From Malus domestica (taxonomy: Eukaryota > Streptophyta > Magnoliopsida > Rosales > Rosaceae), in contig NC_091661.1 in NCBI RefSeq assembly GCF_042453785.1, forward strand, positions 29,875,501 through 29,939,500: 64,000 nucleotides of DNA, in the 5' to 3' direction. The notes beneath the pieces are model-generated. The model was not told where the DNA came from, searched no databases, and saw only the letters and a program-made list of their open reading frames with translations. A program made the position numbers and the translations under genes. This document shows positions 34,346-46,563 of this stretch, piece after piece (within the stretch, counting starts at the first letter, position 1; the number at the start of each line of letters is the position of its first letter).

Positions 34346-34729
34346 CAACTTCTTTCCGACAAAGGTGTTGAGGTACCATTTCCATTCATTGCTTAATTTG
34401 TTAGACTATGCTTCATCCCCAAAATTCATCATCTGAAGTAATCTCAAGTTTTCAACTTCATGTTTTGAGCCCCAGAGAAAAGGTTAAGCTCTATGGAACT
34501 ACTATATTTACAGCGATCTCGATCTGATATGCTAATAGTATTAGCACCCAAGTTTTTGTTACAACAGTTGCATTTTTGCAGATGGAAAATATGACTAGTG
34601 TATTTATATTTTTTATCTTTTTTGTAGGGTGGTGGTTCCGGCACCCAACAAATTGTGATCGAAGGCCCCTTATGCGAGGATTATTACAAGATCTGGGAGT
34701 ATCTCTACTCACAATTTTATTTGCTTTAA
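34346..34729 (+). pseudogene. CPSF2 3'-end fragment D
   Basis: It starts in the middle of the third-last exon (tttccgacaaaggtgtt). It then lacks the whole VEFAGG exon: the text jumps from ctgat to atgctaatag in the following intron. It ends with a good last exon (GGGSGTQQIVIEGPLCEDYYKI...) and stop codon. The same jump is found in fragment F, so both come from one duplication. Confidence 0.88.
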
Positions 34730-35293
34730 GTAGAGATACATAATGTTAAATGCCTTCGGATGAACTGTCATTTAGTCGTGATGTTAATTTCTAGTGATTT
34801 CATGAAACACCCTAAAGTTTAATTTAAATGTATGACTTATTTTCCGTTGAAGTTGTGAATTCTATTCATGCATGATGGATCTTCGACACAAATTGGCAGT
34901 TCAAGTAAATCATATTCAAGGAAACAAATCATGTTTGATGAGTTAGAGACGAACGTGTTAACTTCAAATAGTACCAAGACATTACATACATGCTAAAACT
35001 AAACATCACAAACGAATCACAGTTAAGCAGTTTAACCTTTTTACGTGACAAAATATAGTTGAGTCGGAATAATGAGGCAAACATGACAAGTAAATTGCCA
35101 TGCATTTTAGCTTTTCATCGATACAATGTTGTGTGATTGGTTTGCGATATTTTGCTCCACCCAAGAGTTGGTCTCCAGGTCAACGTCAACGTTCGTCAGC
35201 AAAGGAGCTTTATCCATCTATTTATAAAATATGGAAAATAACAATTTATTAAGCAAACTCATTTGCCCTTTGTCTGATTGCCAACGGTTGACC

Positions 35294-35421
35294 ATGGAAA
35301 CCTGGTTTGGAAGTTTCAGTGGAGGGCTGTGGAGGGAGATGACGTTGATCTGTCAGAGAAGATGGAGTTTACTGTGGTGATGAAGAATCCATTGCAATCG
35401 TGCATAATTCCTAGAACTTAA
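35294..35421 (+). pseudogene. CYP89A remnant: start codon fused to the 3' end
   Basis: After a normal P450 leader, ATGGAAACCTGG is joined directly to the last 100 bp of the gene (tttggaagtttcagtggagg). About 1.43 kb has been deleted between two ctggtt/ttggtt words, and the tail is out of frame with the start. It marks a lost P450 copy between copies 3 and 4. Confidence 0.92.
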
Positions 35422-35540
35422 TAAGTTAGTGAATTCTGTACTAATTCTTCGGTGCACCGTTAAATCCATCCATGTATGCTCTTCATTGATTATGTAATTT
35501 CGAAAATTTGGATTTTTAGTTTACTAGTGTGATTCAAGAC

Positions 35541-35667
35541 CCTTAATAAAAGGTTTAGTATTTGAATCTAACAGAGGACATGACATATAACCAAGCGCAA
35601 TGACGTTTTATGATTCATATAGCCAACCCTACTTAGTGGAAAAAGACTTTGTTGTTGTTGTTGTTGT
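35541..35667 (+). mobile_element. 5'-truncated RTE-type LINE tail
   Basis: 127 bp ending in agccaaccctacttagtgg...gactttg(ttg)n, the known 3' end of plant RTE LINEs. It is flanked by the 15 bp target duplication agtgtgattcaagac (35526-35540 and 35668-35682). Confidence 0.8.
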
Positions 35668-35736
35668 AGTGTGATTCAAGACAGATTTTATAACTTCAAT
35701 ATTTAGTGAGTGATTTGAGTGAGCTGTATTTGCTAT

Positions 35737-36065
35737 CTTGATGTAATTGTAAACACGTATCGGAGATTATGAAGTAGCTTGGGTTGATTCTGAGGCAGGA
35801 AAGACAGAAAATGAAATGCTATATTTACAACCCCTCTTAACCCCGCCTCCACCGCATGAATCTGTCCTTGTTGGTGACTTAAAAATGGCTACTTTCAAGC
35901 AATTTCTTTCCGACAAGGGTGCTTAGATACCATTTCCGTTCATTGCTTAATTTGTTGGACTATGTTTCATCACCAAAATTCGTTATATGAAATAATCTTT
36001 CTCAACTTCATGTTTTGTAGCCCATAGATAAGGTTAAATCTCTATGGAACTACCATATATACAAC
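35737..36065 (+). pseudogene. CPSF2 3'-end fragment E, left part
   Basis: It has the same entry point in the CPSF2 intron as fragment C, then the exon GDYEVAWVDSEAGKTENE.... In the following intron it is cut by the 9.1 kb hAT element, and it continues at 45185. Confidence 0.88.
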
Positions 36066-36659
36066 TAGGGGTGGGCACGGGCCGGGCCGGGCCCAATTTT
36101 GAAGGGACTGGACCGGACCTGGGTTCAAAGAAAACGGGTCAAAGATTACATTTTTTAATATAGGAACCAGACCTTACCCGGCCCGGTTGAAATGGGCCAG
36201 TTCAGGCTAGGTCCACGGGTCCCTTTTTTTTTTTTGGTTTGAAAAAAAATAATAAAATTTGCACTGATTGCAAACTGCACTGATTGCAACTGCACAGAGT
36301 CACAGACTGCATTTATGCAAATTTTGCACAAATTCACCATTATTCACATCCAATCAAAAATTCTAAATACAAAGTCCAACATTCAAGTTCATAGATTAAC
36401 AATACATCCAAAATAACAATATTACATCGTCCAACATCTAAAAATCAAATCAACATACAAAATATCCGAAAGTCCAAGGCATCCACAATAAATTCCAAAT
36501 TAACATCCAAAACCACATCCAACGTCCAAGTTCTAACAACAATCCTCATTGAATCTGTAAGCAAAAATAGAATATAAACATGACATTTTTAACGTCTAAT
36601 ATCACATTATCCTCATTGAATCATTGAAATTTAAAGTTTATTCATTTGAGTTTAAAATA

Positions 36660-39148
36660 TTACCGCAATTCCTTTTCCTTTATTCGTTCGAGTTGTTTGA
36701 GGAGCTTCAATTTCAGGAACACTTGGTAAGATGGTTGAGCTTGTAGATATAGTATTTGCTCTTCTTCTTTTATATTCTACAACAAAGAACAAACGTTAAT
36801 TGTAAACCAATTAATATAAAGTATAAATCAAGCTATGCAAAACAAAATAATTACCTTATTCACACTCTTGATAAAATTCAAGCTCAGCCGAACTTGCTTC
36901 ATACTCAATGTTGCTAATTGGTTCACATCTTAACCAATTTTGGAGGCATATCAATGACTCCAATGTTTGAGGAAGGAGAGATGATCTAAAAGGGTCAATT
37001 ACTCACTTTCCTCCACTAAATGCACTTTCACTGGCAACTATGGACACTTGAATTGGCAAGACATTTTTCGCTATCAAAGCAAGTGTGGGATATGTGCTCC
37101 TCCCTTTCAACTTCCACCATTTCAAAACGTCAAATTGTGAACCATATGGTACTTTCTCTACAATGTCAAGGAGATACTTATCCACCTCATGTGCAAGCGC
37201 AATATCTTCGGTGTCTTCTAGTTCATTCTCCCAATCATTTACGATTTGACTAAATATCATTAGATTTTCTGTTGGCACACTAGAAGATGATTGTTTTACC
37301 CTTGAACAAGTAGTGTCAACAAGTAAATCTTCTCTACCCTTTTGTTGTGTTATGAACCGAAAGCTTGGTAAGCATATTCATCACACATTGCCTTCAACAA
37401 TGTCTTCACTTCATTACTTTTCTGTTGAATCTCTTTTTCAGGAAGCTATAATTGCTTTCCACACAAGTGCATGTAGTGCCTCAATTTGAACCTTAGGTCT
37501 AAGATAAGGGCAACTACAAATATTTGATTAAGGGAGTCAATTGAACAAAAATATTTTCAATATTTGGCTCTCCTGCTAAATGTCATATCACGTAGCACCA
37601 ACTATATACTTTCTCCAGTTTGCATATATTCAGGCAAAAAAAACTTTTCAATCTCATTTTCCACAACATTGACATCATGAACAGCTGTATTAGATGTGGG
37701 ATATTTACTTGCACTAACTTTCAAAGTTATAAGATAGAAGACCTTCAAAAATTCCACAAACACTTCTACACCATCCCAATCTTCCTCTTTAGGTGGTCCA
37801 ACCCTCCCTTTACTCGCCACTTCTTCTCCTTCATCATTAAGCACCTTTTCCCTAAAATAGGCGGAGTATATATTGGCTTCATCATCTTCGGACATCCTTT
37901 CAAATGCTTTTTTAAACTTTAAGCAATATTCTAGCATCATGTATGTGCTATTCCATCTAGTAGGCACATCCATAACAACTAGACCCATACTATCCAACTT
38001 CTCATTCTCCACATATTTCTTGAAATAACTAAACCTTTGGGGACTTGATCTCACAAACCGCACAACATTTCTAAGAACATCCACACTTGTATCTAATCTT
38101 TTCAACCAAGTTGATAATATGAGCTAAGCACCTCACATGCATAAACTTGCCATTCATAATAATTTTACTATTATGCCATTTCTGCATTTTACGAACAATA
38201 TACTCAATTGCCACCTTATTAGCCGATGCATTGTCAACTGAAATACACATTACCTTTTCAATCTCCCACTCAACCAAACATTGCTCAATCATCTTCCCTA
38301 TTTCTTTGCCTTCATGACTTGAAATCAAACAAAATTTTAGAATCATTTTGTGCATATTCCATTCATCATCTACAAAATGAGCAGTTAGCACCATGTAGTT
38401 CAAATTTTACACACTTGTCCATGTATCAGTAGTCAAGCTCACTCTATGATTGTGTATCTCCCTTTTTAAATAATCTTTCATGGTATCATACATATTGAAT
38501 AACTCCCTCACGATGGTTCTCCGAGATGGAACATGCAATCTAAGCTGGACTTTGCACATCATCCGCCTAAACCCTTCACTCTCCACAACACTAAAATGTA
38601 CCTCCTCGATCACAATATACTCAATAATACCTTCCACACTTTCTTCTTGGCTCCACCCTTTAGCAACAAGCATGTTTTTGACATCCCCCAAAAGGTTCAG
38701 AACTGCCTAGAACCTTTTGCAACTCATTAGTTGGTTTAAATAACTTGCAATGTTTATTGATATGTTCAATGTAAGTACTAGTTCCACCCCCACTAGTATC
38801 ACATGCAAAAAGGGTGTTACAATAGTTACACTTAGCCTTCAATACTTGTACCTCCACCATATCTTTCTTTCCATCCTTTTCTACTTCTTGTATTTCCGAG
38901 ACGGTACACTTAGTGACATGATCCCAAACCCAAGATCTCTCAGAAGAAGATCTCTCTAGTGAAGCTATTATAGTTGGTTGTTTTGTCTTTAGAATATGTG
39001 GTGCTTTTCTTTTTCTGGAGGATGAGGGGTTTGGGGGAGGCATTGATGATTTTGCCTATGTGGGTTGTGCTTGTGGAAGACATGGTGATGTAGCCGTAGA
39101 TGATGCTACATTAGTAGTAAGGGTACTTTGACTTTGAGATTGAGACAT
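36660..39148 (-). pseudogene. hAT transposase gene, broken
   Basis: In coding order from 39148: Ser/Gln-rich start, basic SSSRKRKAP, a BED zinc finger (KAKCNYC...YIEHINKHC, near 38,770-38,840), VSLTTDTW with the first catalytic Asp, ISVDNASANK with the second, CLAHIINL, VPTRWNSTY, and the C-terminal dimerisation region with VASESAFSGGK holding the catalytic Glu (about 37,010-37,040). A likely last exon (KRRRANTISTSS) lies near 36,700-36,780. A stop codon in the N-terminal part, frame changes near 38,690 and 38,090, and a degraded stretch at 37,280-37,600 break it. It is not expected to make active enzyme. Confidence 0.87.
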
Positions 39149-39547
39149 TATGTAAAAATCTGTAAAAATTAAATAATGGAAGTATATTCATTAATCAAAT
39201 AAAGCTATTTCGAAATATGTACACCAATTTCATGAAATTACCACAAAATACTAATCATCTCAAGAAACCATTAAAACTTCAGAGTTCAGATCACGAATAA
39301 AACCAACTACTAAATCCATCCCCATTAAGAGAAAGAAACTAAATGAAACCAAATGAAAACAAGAGAAAGACGTGCTCAATGAAAACAAAGAGAAACCAAA
39401 TGAAAGACGTGCTAAATAAATCCATCCCCATTAATACTCGATATGAAACCAAATGAAAATAGGAGAAAGAAACTATATGCTAAAAAGAGGAAGAGAGCAA
39501 TTTTGAATCATGCTAAATTTGACTTACATTAGCAATATTTTAAAGAA

Positions 39548-39694
39548 GGGGTGTGATATCCACACACCATTTTTTACTTCTCTCACACCTTTTTGCTTTT
39601 TGGCCGTCGGATCGGATGAATTAAAGAAGATCAACGGACAGAAATTAACAAGGGTGTGTGAGAAGTAAAAATGGGTGTGTGAATAGCACACCCC
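39548..39694. mobile_element. Mutator-like MITE inside the hAT element
   Basis: 147 bp with inverted ends GGGGTGTGATATCCACAC and GTGTGAATAGCACACCCC and the 9 bp target duplication tttaaagaa (39539-39547 and 39695-39703). The duplicate of this hAT at about 56,376 lacks it, giving the empty site. Confidence 0.9.
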
Positions 39695-39800
39695 TTTAAA
39701 GAAAAACTAGTTTAAAAAAAAAGTGCAGATATATTAACTATTAAGTACTTACATTTGTTGGGTTCCAAAGAAAAGACTAGTGCTTTCTTCCAATCAAAAG

Positions 39801-42404
39801 AGTAGCCCCACTTCTCTGGTTCACTTACCTGCAGAATGATTAGGAATAATTAGGAATAAGGAGAGAATCAAACTATAAGTTCACACACATTCCCATATAC
39901 TACAGAAACCAAAATCATACTAAATTTGTTTGAGAAGACATAAACCAAATCAGAGGCTGTTATGCTTCTAAAAGAACATATGAGCACTCACCTAATGCAA
40001 AACAACATCAAATGGTCCTTGATCTGAAAGTGGCTTGTTGACATCAATTGTAATGAAGAAGATTCCTTTATTCTTGCAATGAAGAACATCCCCTTACAAC
40101 AATCTGTATTAGAGAACCTGTTTAATGTGCTAAACCTAAAGACAATAAGAGCACAGCCCCCAATTACTCAGAAATTACAAGGAAACAAGGTTGACATCAG
40201 AGGCAACAAAGAAGTAAGCCTACAAGACTAAAAGGAAACAAACAGCCTAGCCTGCAAAGATTCAGAGAAGTCTGGACACAAAGCCAGGAATAATTAGCAC
40301 TTTAACCCTGCAGATTATGATTGACGAGTGACAACCCATCTTTGTTTACTTTTACTTTTGTTTGTTGGATTAGCTAGCACTTTAACATTCAACAGAAACT
40401 AGTATGTAAAACTTTAATGTGTTGTTCATCTGCTACACATTAGGTTAATTAATTTGTGTGTGGGTGTATGAGTGTCACCCTTCAAATTCATGCAGTAATT
40501 GCCATGGCACTAGTGCCACTGCAGCTAGGCCTTGTCCTCCACCTCCAATATATATTGAATTAATTGCACTTTCATCCAAGTACCCATACATCACTCCATA
40601 CAAAATAAAAACAAAGACTTGTCACAATATCACTAATGCCGGCTTGGTTCTTAATGTTATGTTGTATTTTTAAATCCATTTGTAATTATATCGGTCCGTG
40701 AAACAATAATATAAATTGACCAAATTAAAATACAGACCATTGCCAATGTATTATGAATTAATTGCGCTTTCATCATCCAACAACTCATACATTATTCAAT
40801 GAATAAAATAAATATATTAATAAAGAGGATAAGATTGAATAATAATAAACAACACTACGAACACGTATGATTGAAAGTTGTACTTTTAAACACATTTGCA
40901 ATTTCATCGGTAGTATATAGAAAGAGGGGAAACTTAGTGAACTTAAAACATGTTTGAATACTAAGTGAACTAAAGCAGAACAAATCCCTAAAAATTGCTT
41001 AAGTTCAAATGGGTTTTCTATCCGAAAATCAAATCTAATTTCCAAAACAGATCAATATAAGAACATCTAAAATTGAATTGTATCATCATCAACCAAATCT
41101 ACACCGGCCATTGGTGAAACCAAACTCATACAATCACCAAATCACGAACTTTTTGAGATGCAATCGAAACACAAATTGACAACTGTGAACGATAAGAACT
41201 AAGAAGAACTTGACTACATTGAATCTGAGATGACAACTGAGATTGGAACATTAGAAAAAACAAACTAAAACTCACCAGAGACATGGCTGTTCCAGAAAAA
41301 CGTTTTGCTTAGACTTAGATCTGAAATATGCAAAGCCAAAAAAAACCCAAACTTTGTTATCAGTGATTCAGTATTACAGTGGAAAAAAAAATGGTAGATG
41401 CAAAAAGAAGAACCCTAAATGGTGGCAACAGATCAATCATCAATCTACAAATGCAATTCAAATATAAATGACACTGAATTACATGGATTAAACAAGAATT
41501 ACAATCCTACAAATAAATGACACTAAATTTGCCATGAAAAGTGAAGCTCCACAATAGGTAATAACCCATGGAAAATCAAAAGAGCATGTTTGACAGAGAT
41601 GCAACTGAAAATCTAAAACCCAAATCACTTCCACAGAACCTGAGACCATGCTTGCATGCATCAATCAAATCCAAATGACACGTGGGAAGATAGTCGACAT
41701 TGCCTCGCATCTACGAGACCCAAAACACAACTTCCCTTCTCCCATTTGTTCACAAGTGCTCATATGGTTTCTATTCTATTTTGCGCAAGTAATAACCCAA
41801 AATTTGTTATAAGTGATTCAGTATTACAGTGGAAAACAATTGGTATATGCGAAGAGAAAAACCCTAAATGGTGGCAACACATCAATCATCAATCTACAAA
41901 TGCAATTCAAATTTTAAGAAAACCCTAAATGGTGGCAACAGGATTCAATCATCAATCTACAAATTCTAACTTAAAACCCCTAAAATCCCTACACCAGATA
42001 TTCACAATTTCACATTAATAATAAAACCTAATTCAAAATTACCTAAATTTTAAAGGGATGATGGTTGGTAGTGGTACTGGACCACTGGTGGTAGCAGTGT
42101 TCGTCGACGGTGGTGATGGGGTGATGGTGGTCGCGACGGCGGATGTGGTACCATTGTGTTGGTAGCGACGACGCTGTGAGAGTGTGAGAGTTGAAGCTCG
42201 ATAGTGGTGATGGGGTGATGGGGTGATGGTGGTTGTGACGGCGGAAGTGGTGCTGTTGTGTTGGTCCCGACGACGTTAAGCAATGTAAGTGAGAGTCTGA
42301 GAGTTGGAGTCGAGGGAAGGGACAGGGAATGAGTCGAGTCGAGGGAGGGAGATATTCTGAGAGACTGAGGGTGATTCTAGAACTCGGGAGGTGGAATTGG
42401 CTAA
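39801..42404. repeat. 2.6 kb direct repeat in the hAT element, first copy
   Basis: It begins agtagccccacttctctgg and ends ggtggaattggcta. The second copy follows at once at 42405. It is non-coding as far as I can see. On the minus strand it lies upstream of the transposase, so it probably holds the promoter and leader. Confidence 0.88.
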
Positions 42405-44945
42405 AGTAGCCCCGCTTCTCTGGTTCACTTACATGCATAATGATTAGGAATAATTAGGAATAAGGAGAGAAACAAACTATAAGTTTACACACATTCCCGT
42501 ATACTACATAAACCAAAGCCATGCTAAATTTGTCGGAGAAGACAGAAACCAAATCAAAGGTTGTTATGCTTCTAAAAGAACATATGAGCACTCACCTTAT
42601 GCAAAACAACATCAAATGGTCCTTGATCTGAATGTGGCTTGTTTACATCAATTGCAATGAAGAAGATCCCCTTATTCCTGCAATAAAGAAGATCCCCTTC
42701 TAACAATCTGTATTAGCAAACCTGTTTAATGTGCTAAACCTAAAGACAACAAGAGCAGAGCCCCCAATTATTGAGAAATTGCAAGGAAACAAGGTCGACA
42801 GTAAAGGCAACAAAGCAGTAAGCCTACAAGACTAAAAGGAAACAAACAGCCTAGCCTGCAAAAATTCAGATAAGTCTGGACGCAGAGCCAAGAATAATTA
42901 GCACTTTAACTTTTGTTTGTGGGATTAGCTAGCACTTTAACATTCAACACAAACTAGTATGAAAAACTTTAATGTGCAGTTCATCTGCTACACATTAAGT
43001 TAATTAATCTGTGTGTGGGTGTGTGAGTGTCACCCTTCAAATTCATGCAGTATGAGGGGGAATTCCCACGGCATTAGTGCCACTGCAGCTAGGCCTTGTC
43101 CTCCACCTCCAATATATATTGAATTAATTCCACCTTCATCCAAGTACCCATACACCACTCCATACAAAATAAAAACAAAGACTTGTCACAATATCACTAA
43201 TGCCGGCTTGGTTCTTAACGTTATGTTGTATTTTTAAATCCATTTGTAATTATATCCGTCCGTGAAACAATAATATAAATTGATCAAATTAAAATACAGA
43301 CCATTGCCAATATATTATGAATTAATTGCGCTTTCATCATCCAACAACTCATACATTATTCCATAAATAAAATAAATATATTAATAAAGAGGAGAAGATG
43401 GAATAATAATAAACAACACAACAAACACGTATGATTGAAAGTTGTACTTTTTAAACACATTTACCATTTCATCGGTAGTATATAGAAAGAGGGGAAACTT
43501 AGTGAACTTAAAACATGTTTGAATACTAAGTGAACTAAAGCATAACAAATCCCTAAAAATTGCTTAATTTCAAATGGGTTTTCTATCCGAAAATCAAATC
43601 TAATTTCCAAAACAGATCAATATAAGAACATCTAAAATTGAATTGTATCATCATCAACCACATCTACACCGGCCATTGGTGAAACCAAACGCTTACAATC
43701 ACCGAATTACGAACTTTTTGAGATGCAATAGAAACACAAATTGACAACTGTGAATGATAAGAACTAAGAAGAACTGGACTACATTGAATCAGAGACGACA
43801 ACTGAGATTGGTACATTAGAAGAAACAAACTAAAACTCACCAGAGACATGGTTGTTCCAGAAAAACGTTTCGCTTAGACTTAAATCTGAAATACGCAAAG
43901 CCAAAAAAAAACCCAAACTTTGTTATCAGTGATTCAGTATTACAGTGGAAAAAAATTGGTAGATGCGAAGAGAATAACCCTAAATGGTGCAACAGATCAA
44001 TCATCAATCTACAAATGCAATTCAAATATAAATGACACTGAATTACATGGATTAAACAAGAATTACAATTTTACAAATATAAATGACACTGAATATGCCA
44101 TGAAAAGTTAGGCTCCACAACAGGTAATAACCCATGGAAATTCAAAACAAGCATGTTCGACAAAGATGCAACTGAAAATCTAAAACCCGAATCACTTCCA
44201 CAGAACCTGAGACCATGCTTGCGCGCATCAATCAAATCCAAATGACACGTGGGAAGATAGTCGACATTGCCTCGCATCTACTAGACCCAAAACACAACTT
44301 CCCTTATCCTCTTTGTTCACGAGTGCTCATACGGTTTCTATTCTATTTTGCGCAGGTAATAACCTAAAATTTGTTATCAGTGATTCAGTATTACAATGGA
44401 AAAAAATTGGTAGATGCGAAGAGAAGAACCCTAAATGGTGGCAACACATCAATCATCAATCTACAAATGCAATTCAAATTTTAAGAAAACCCTAAATGGT
44501 GGCAACAGGATTCAATCATCAATCTACAAATTCTAACTTAAAACCCCTAAAATCCCTACACCAGATATTCACAAATTCACATTAATAATAAAACCTAATT
44601 CAAAATTACCTAAATTTTAGAGGGATGATGGTTGGTAGTGGTACTGGACCACTGGTGGTAGCAGTGTTCCTCGACGGTGGTGATAGGGTGATGGTGGTTG
44701 CAACGACGGAGGTGATGCCATTGTGTTGGTAGCGACGGCGCTGTGAGAGTCTAAGAGTTGGAGCTCGATGGTGGCTACGACGGCGGAGGTGGTGCTGTTG
44801 TATTGGTCCTGACGGCATTAAACACTGTGAGTGAGAGTCTGAGAGTTGGAGTCGAGGGAAGGGACATGGAGGGAGTCGAGTCGAGGGAATGAGAGATTCT
44901 GAGAGACTGAGGGTGATTCTGGAACTCGGGAGGTGGAATTGGCTA
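42405..44945. repeat. 2.6 kb direct repeat in the hAT element, second copy
   Basis: It is very similar to 39801-42404 throughout. The main visible difference is the absence of about 60 bp near 42,905 (tgattgacgagtgacaaccc region), plus small changes. It ends at the same ggtggaattggcta word, followed by the right-hand subterminal zone. Confidence 0.88.
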
Positions 44946-45184
44946 GGGTTGAAACTAACTGTTGAGATTGGATGGAGATATGATATTTTAAATCTCGTCT
45001 GTCCATTGTAATTACAAACAGGCCGGTCCGGGTTCTCGCATTTCTTATACTTTTAGAACTGGCCCAAACTGAAAACTTCAAAGGCCAGGCCCGGCCCGCC
45101 TCGTATCGTTCTGTTTTTACAAAATTAGGAACTGGTCCGTACCCGCCCCGACCAGCAATTCCTGTACCCATTTGCCCACCCCTT

Positions 45185-45520
45185 TATACAACGATCTTGA
45201 TCTGATTTCTTTGACATGTTGAATTTGCTGGTGGGGCGTTGAGATGCGGTGAATATGTGACATTACGCAAAGCTGGAGATGCAAGCCATAAGGTTGGTCA
45301 TATACAGATATGCTAATAGTACTAGCACCTAAATTTTGGGCACAATAGTTCCATAGCAAGAGTTATGGTTTGCGAATGGAAAGTCTGACAAGCGTATGTA
45401 TAATTTGATCTTTTGTAGGGTGGGGGTTCCGGCACCCAACGAATTGTGATCAAAGACCCCTTATGTGAGGATTGTTACAAGATTCGGGAGTATCTCTACT
45501 CACAATTTTATTTGCTTTAA
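45185..45520 (+). pseudogene. CPSF2 3'-end fragment E, right part
   Basis: It continues fragment E after the hAT: the exon VEFAGGALRCGEY... (acceptor changed to ACATG) and the last exon GGGSGTQRIVIKDPLCEDCYKI... to the stop TAA. A Tourist-like MITE starts at that TAA. Confidence 0.88.
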
Positions 45521-46083
45521 GATCATCTCCAATCCTTGGGGATAAAGCTTAAAATTTTAAGCCATAAGTCAGAATCTGATTTTCCTTTACAACCCTTATG
45601 GCTTAAAATTTTAGATGATCAAATAATGATTTTAGCCTAACTTTTTGTTTTTGGTAACTTTTTTTGAAAATAAAATTTATGTAGATTATCTTAATTTATT
45701 TTTATGAACATTTTAGTCTAAAAATATTTAAATTCTGATAAGTAATTAAAAATCATACAAATACATAGGTGTTTATAAAGTTTTAAGTTAAATTTGATTT
45801 AAATAATTTTCTTAATTTTGGGCCGTCAAATCTTTTTTTTTACTATTAGATTTGATCTCATTTCATCGTAGCAGTTAGATTATAAGTAAAAAAACAAAAA
45901 AAAGTTTGAAATATAACAATTTGGTGGGTTCAAAATAATTTAAGCCAGGCTTAAATCCCGGGAGGAATTTAGCTTAGAGATATATTTTCTCTCCCGGACT
46001 TATTTTAACCCATGATTGGAAATGGTTTGGGAGGGTTTTTAAAACTTATATTTTAAGCTTTATTTCATGAGTTGGTGATGGTC
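45521..46083. mobile_element. Tourist-like MITE, copy E
   Basis: Ends GATCATCTCCAATC and GTTGGTGATGGTC, TAA on both sides. Same family and same site as 31262-31849, so it was inherited through the duplication. Confidence 0.8.
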
Positions 46084-46201
46084 TAAGGGGAGAGACATAA
46101 TATCTAACGCTTTCGGATGAACTAACATTTAATCGCGATATTAACTTCTAGTGATTCGAGGAAACACACTAAAGTTTAATTTCAATGCAGGCCTTATTTT
46201 T

Positions 46202-46408
46202 GGACCCGGTTTCTCTGCCCTCCCAATTCCCATACACTCTCATCTCTTCCTATTTTGTGCAATCACGCTTAAGCCACATCAACATTTTATATTGATTTTT
46301 TTATAGAGATAATAAGACAAAAAATAATAGTGATATAAAATATTAACGTGACTTAACTGTAATCGCATAAATAGGAGGAGACGAGAGCGTATAGGGCTAG
46401 GAGGGCAG
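46202..46408. mobile_element. MITE in the promoter region of CYP89A copy 4
   Basis: It starts GGACCCGGTTTCTCTGCCC and has an inverted arm near 46,385-46,408 (ggctaggagggcag). Its right end is trimmed compared with the intact sister at 60999-61224. Confidence 0.7.
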
Positions 46409-46493
46409 TGTCATGGTCAGACATTTTAAGTGAAAGTGACAATATGTGCAGCTGAGTCAATGCATTGGAAACCTGGTTCCTCATCAATATGCT

Positions 46494-46500
46494 TATAAAG
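46494..46500 (+). promoter_or_regulatory. TATA box of CYP89A copy 4
   Basis: The word tataaag lies 70 bp before the start codon, in the same leader as copy 3 but without the MITE next to it. Confidence 0.55.
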
Positions 46501-46563
46501 TATGGAAACTAATAATTGTTGAGCAAACGCAGTTGCTCTTTGTCTGATTGCTTACGATTCACC

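Larger units (their letters stand above)
36066..45184 (-). mobile_element. Large hAT transposon with a decayed transposase
   Basis: The ends TAGGGGTGGGC and GCCCACCCCTT are inverted repeats. The 8 bp target duplication tatacaac lies at 36058-36065 and 45185-45192; joining the flanks there rebuilds the CPSF2 intron seen in the sister fragments. Both subterminal zones carry ggcccgg/ccgggcc words. The element is 9,119 bp, unusually large for hAT, because a 2.6 kb stretch 5' of the transposase is present twice in tandem. It also holds a later MITE (39548-39694). Confidence 0.92.

Noticed and set aside
34081-34389. Calling the recurrent unknown block a gene on the minus strand
   Set aside because: The frame is conserved in three copies only because the copies are young duplicates; no start, family or splice context supports a gene. 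Kept as an unexplained block.
42043-42438. Ser/Pro/His-rich frame in the hAT repeats
   Set aside because: The same frame is disrupted or different in the sister repeats at 44,606 and 58,873, so it is not maintained as protein. It fits a leader or promoter region.
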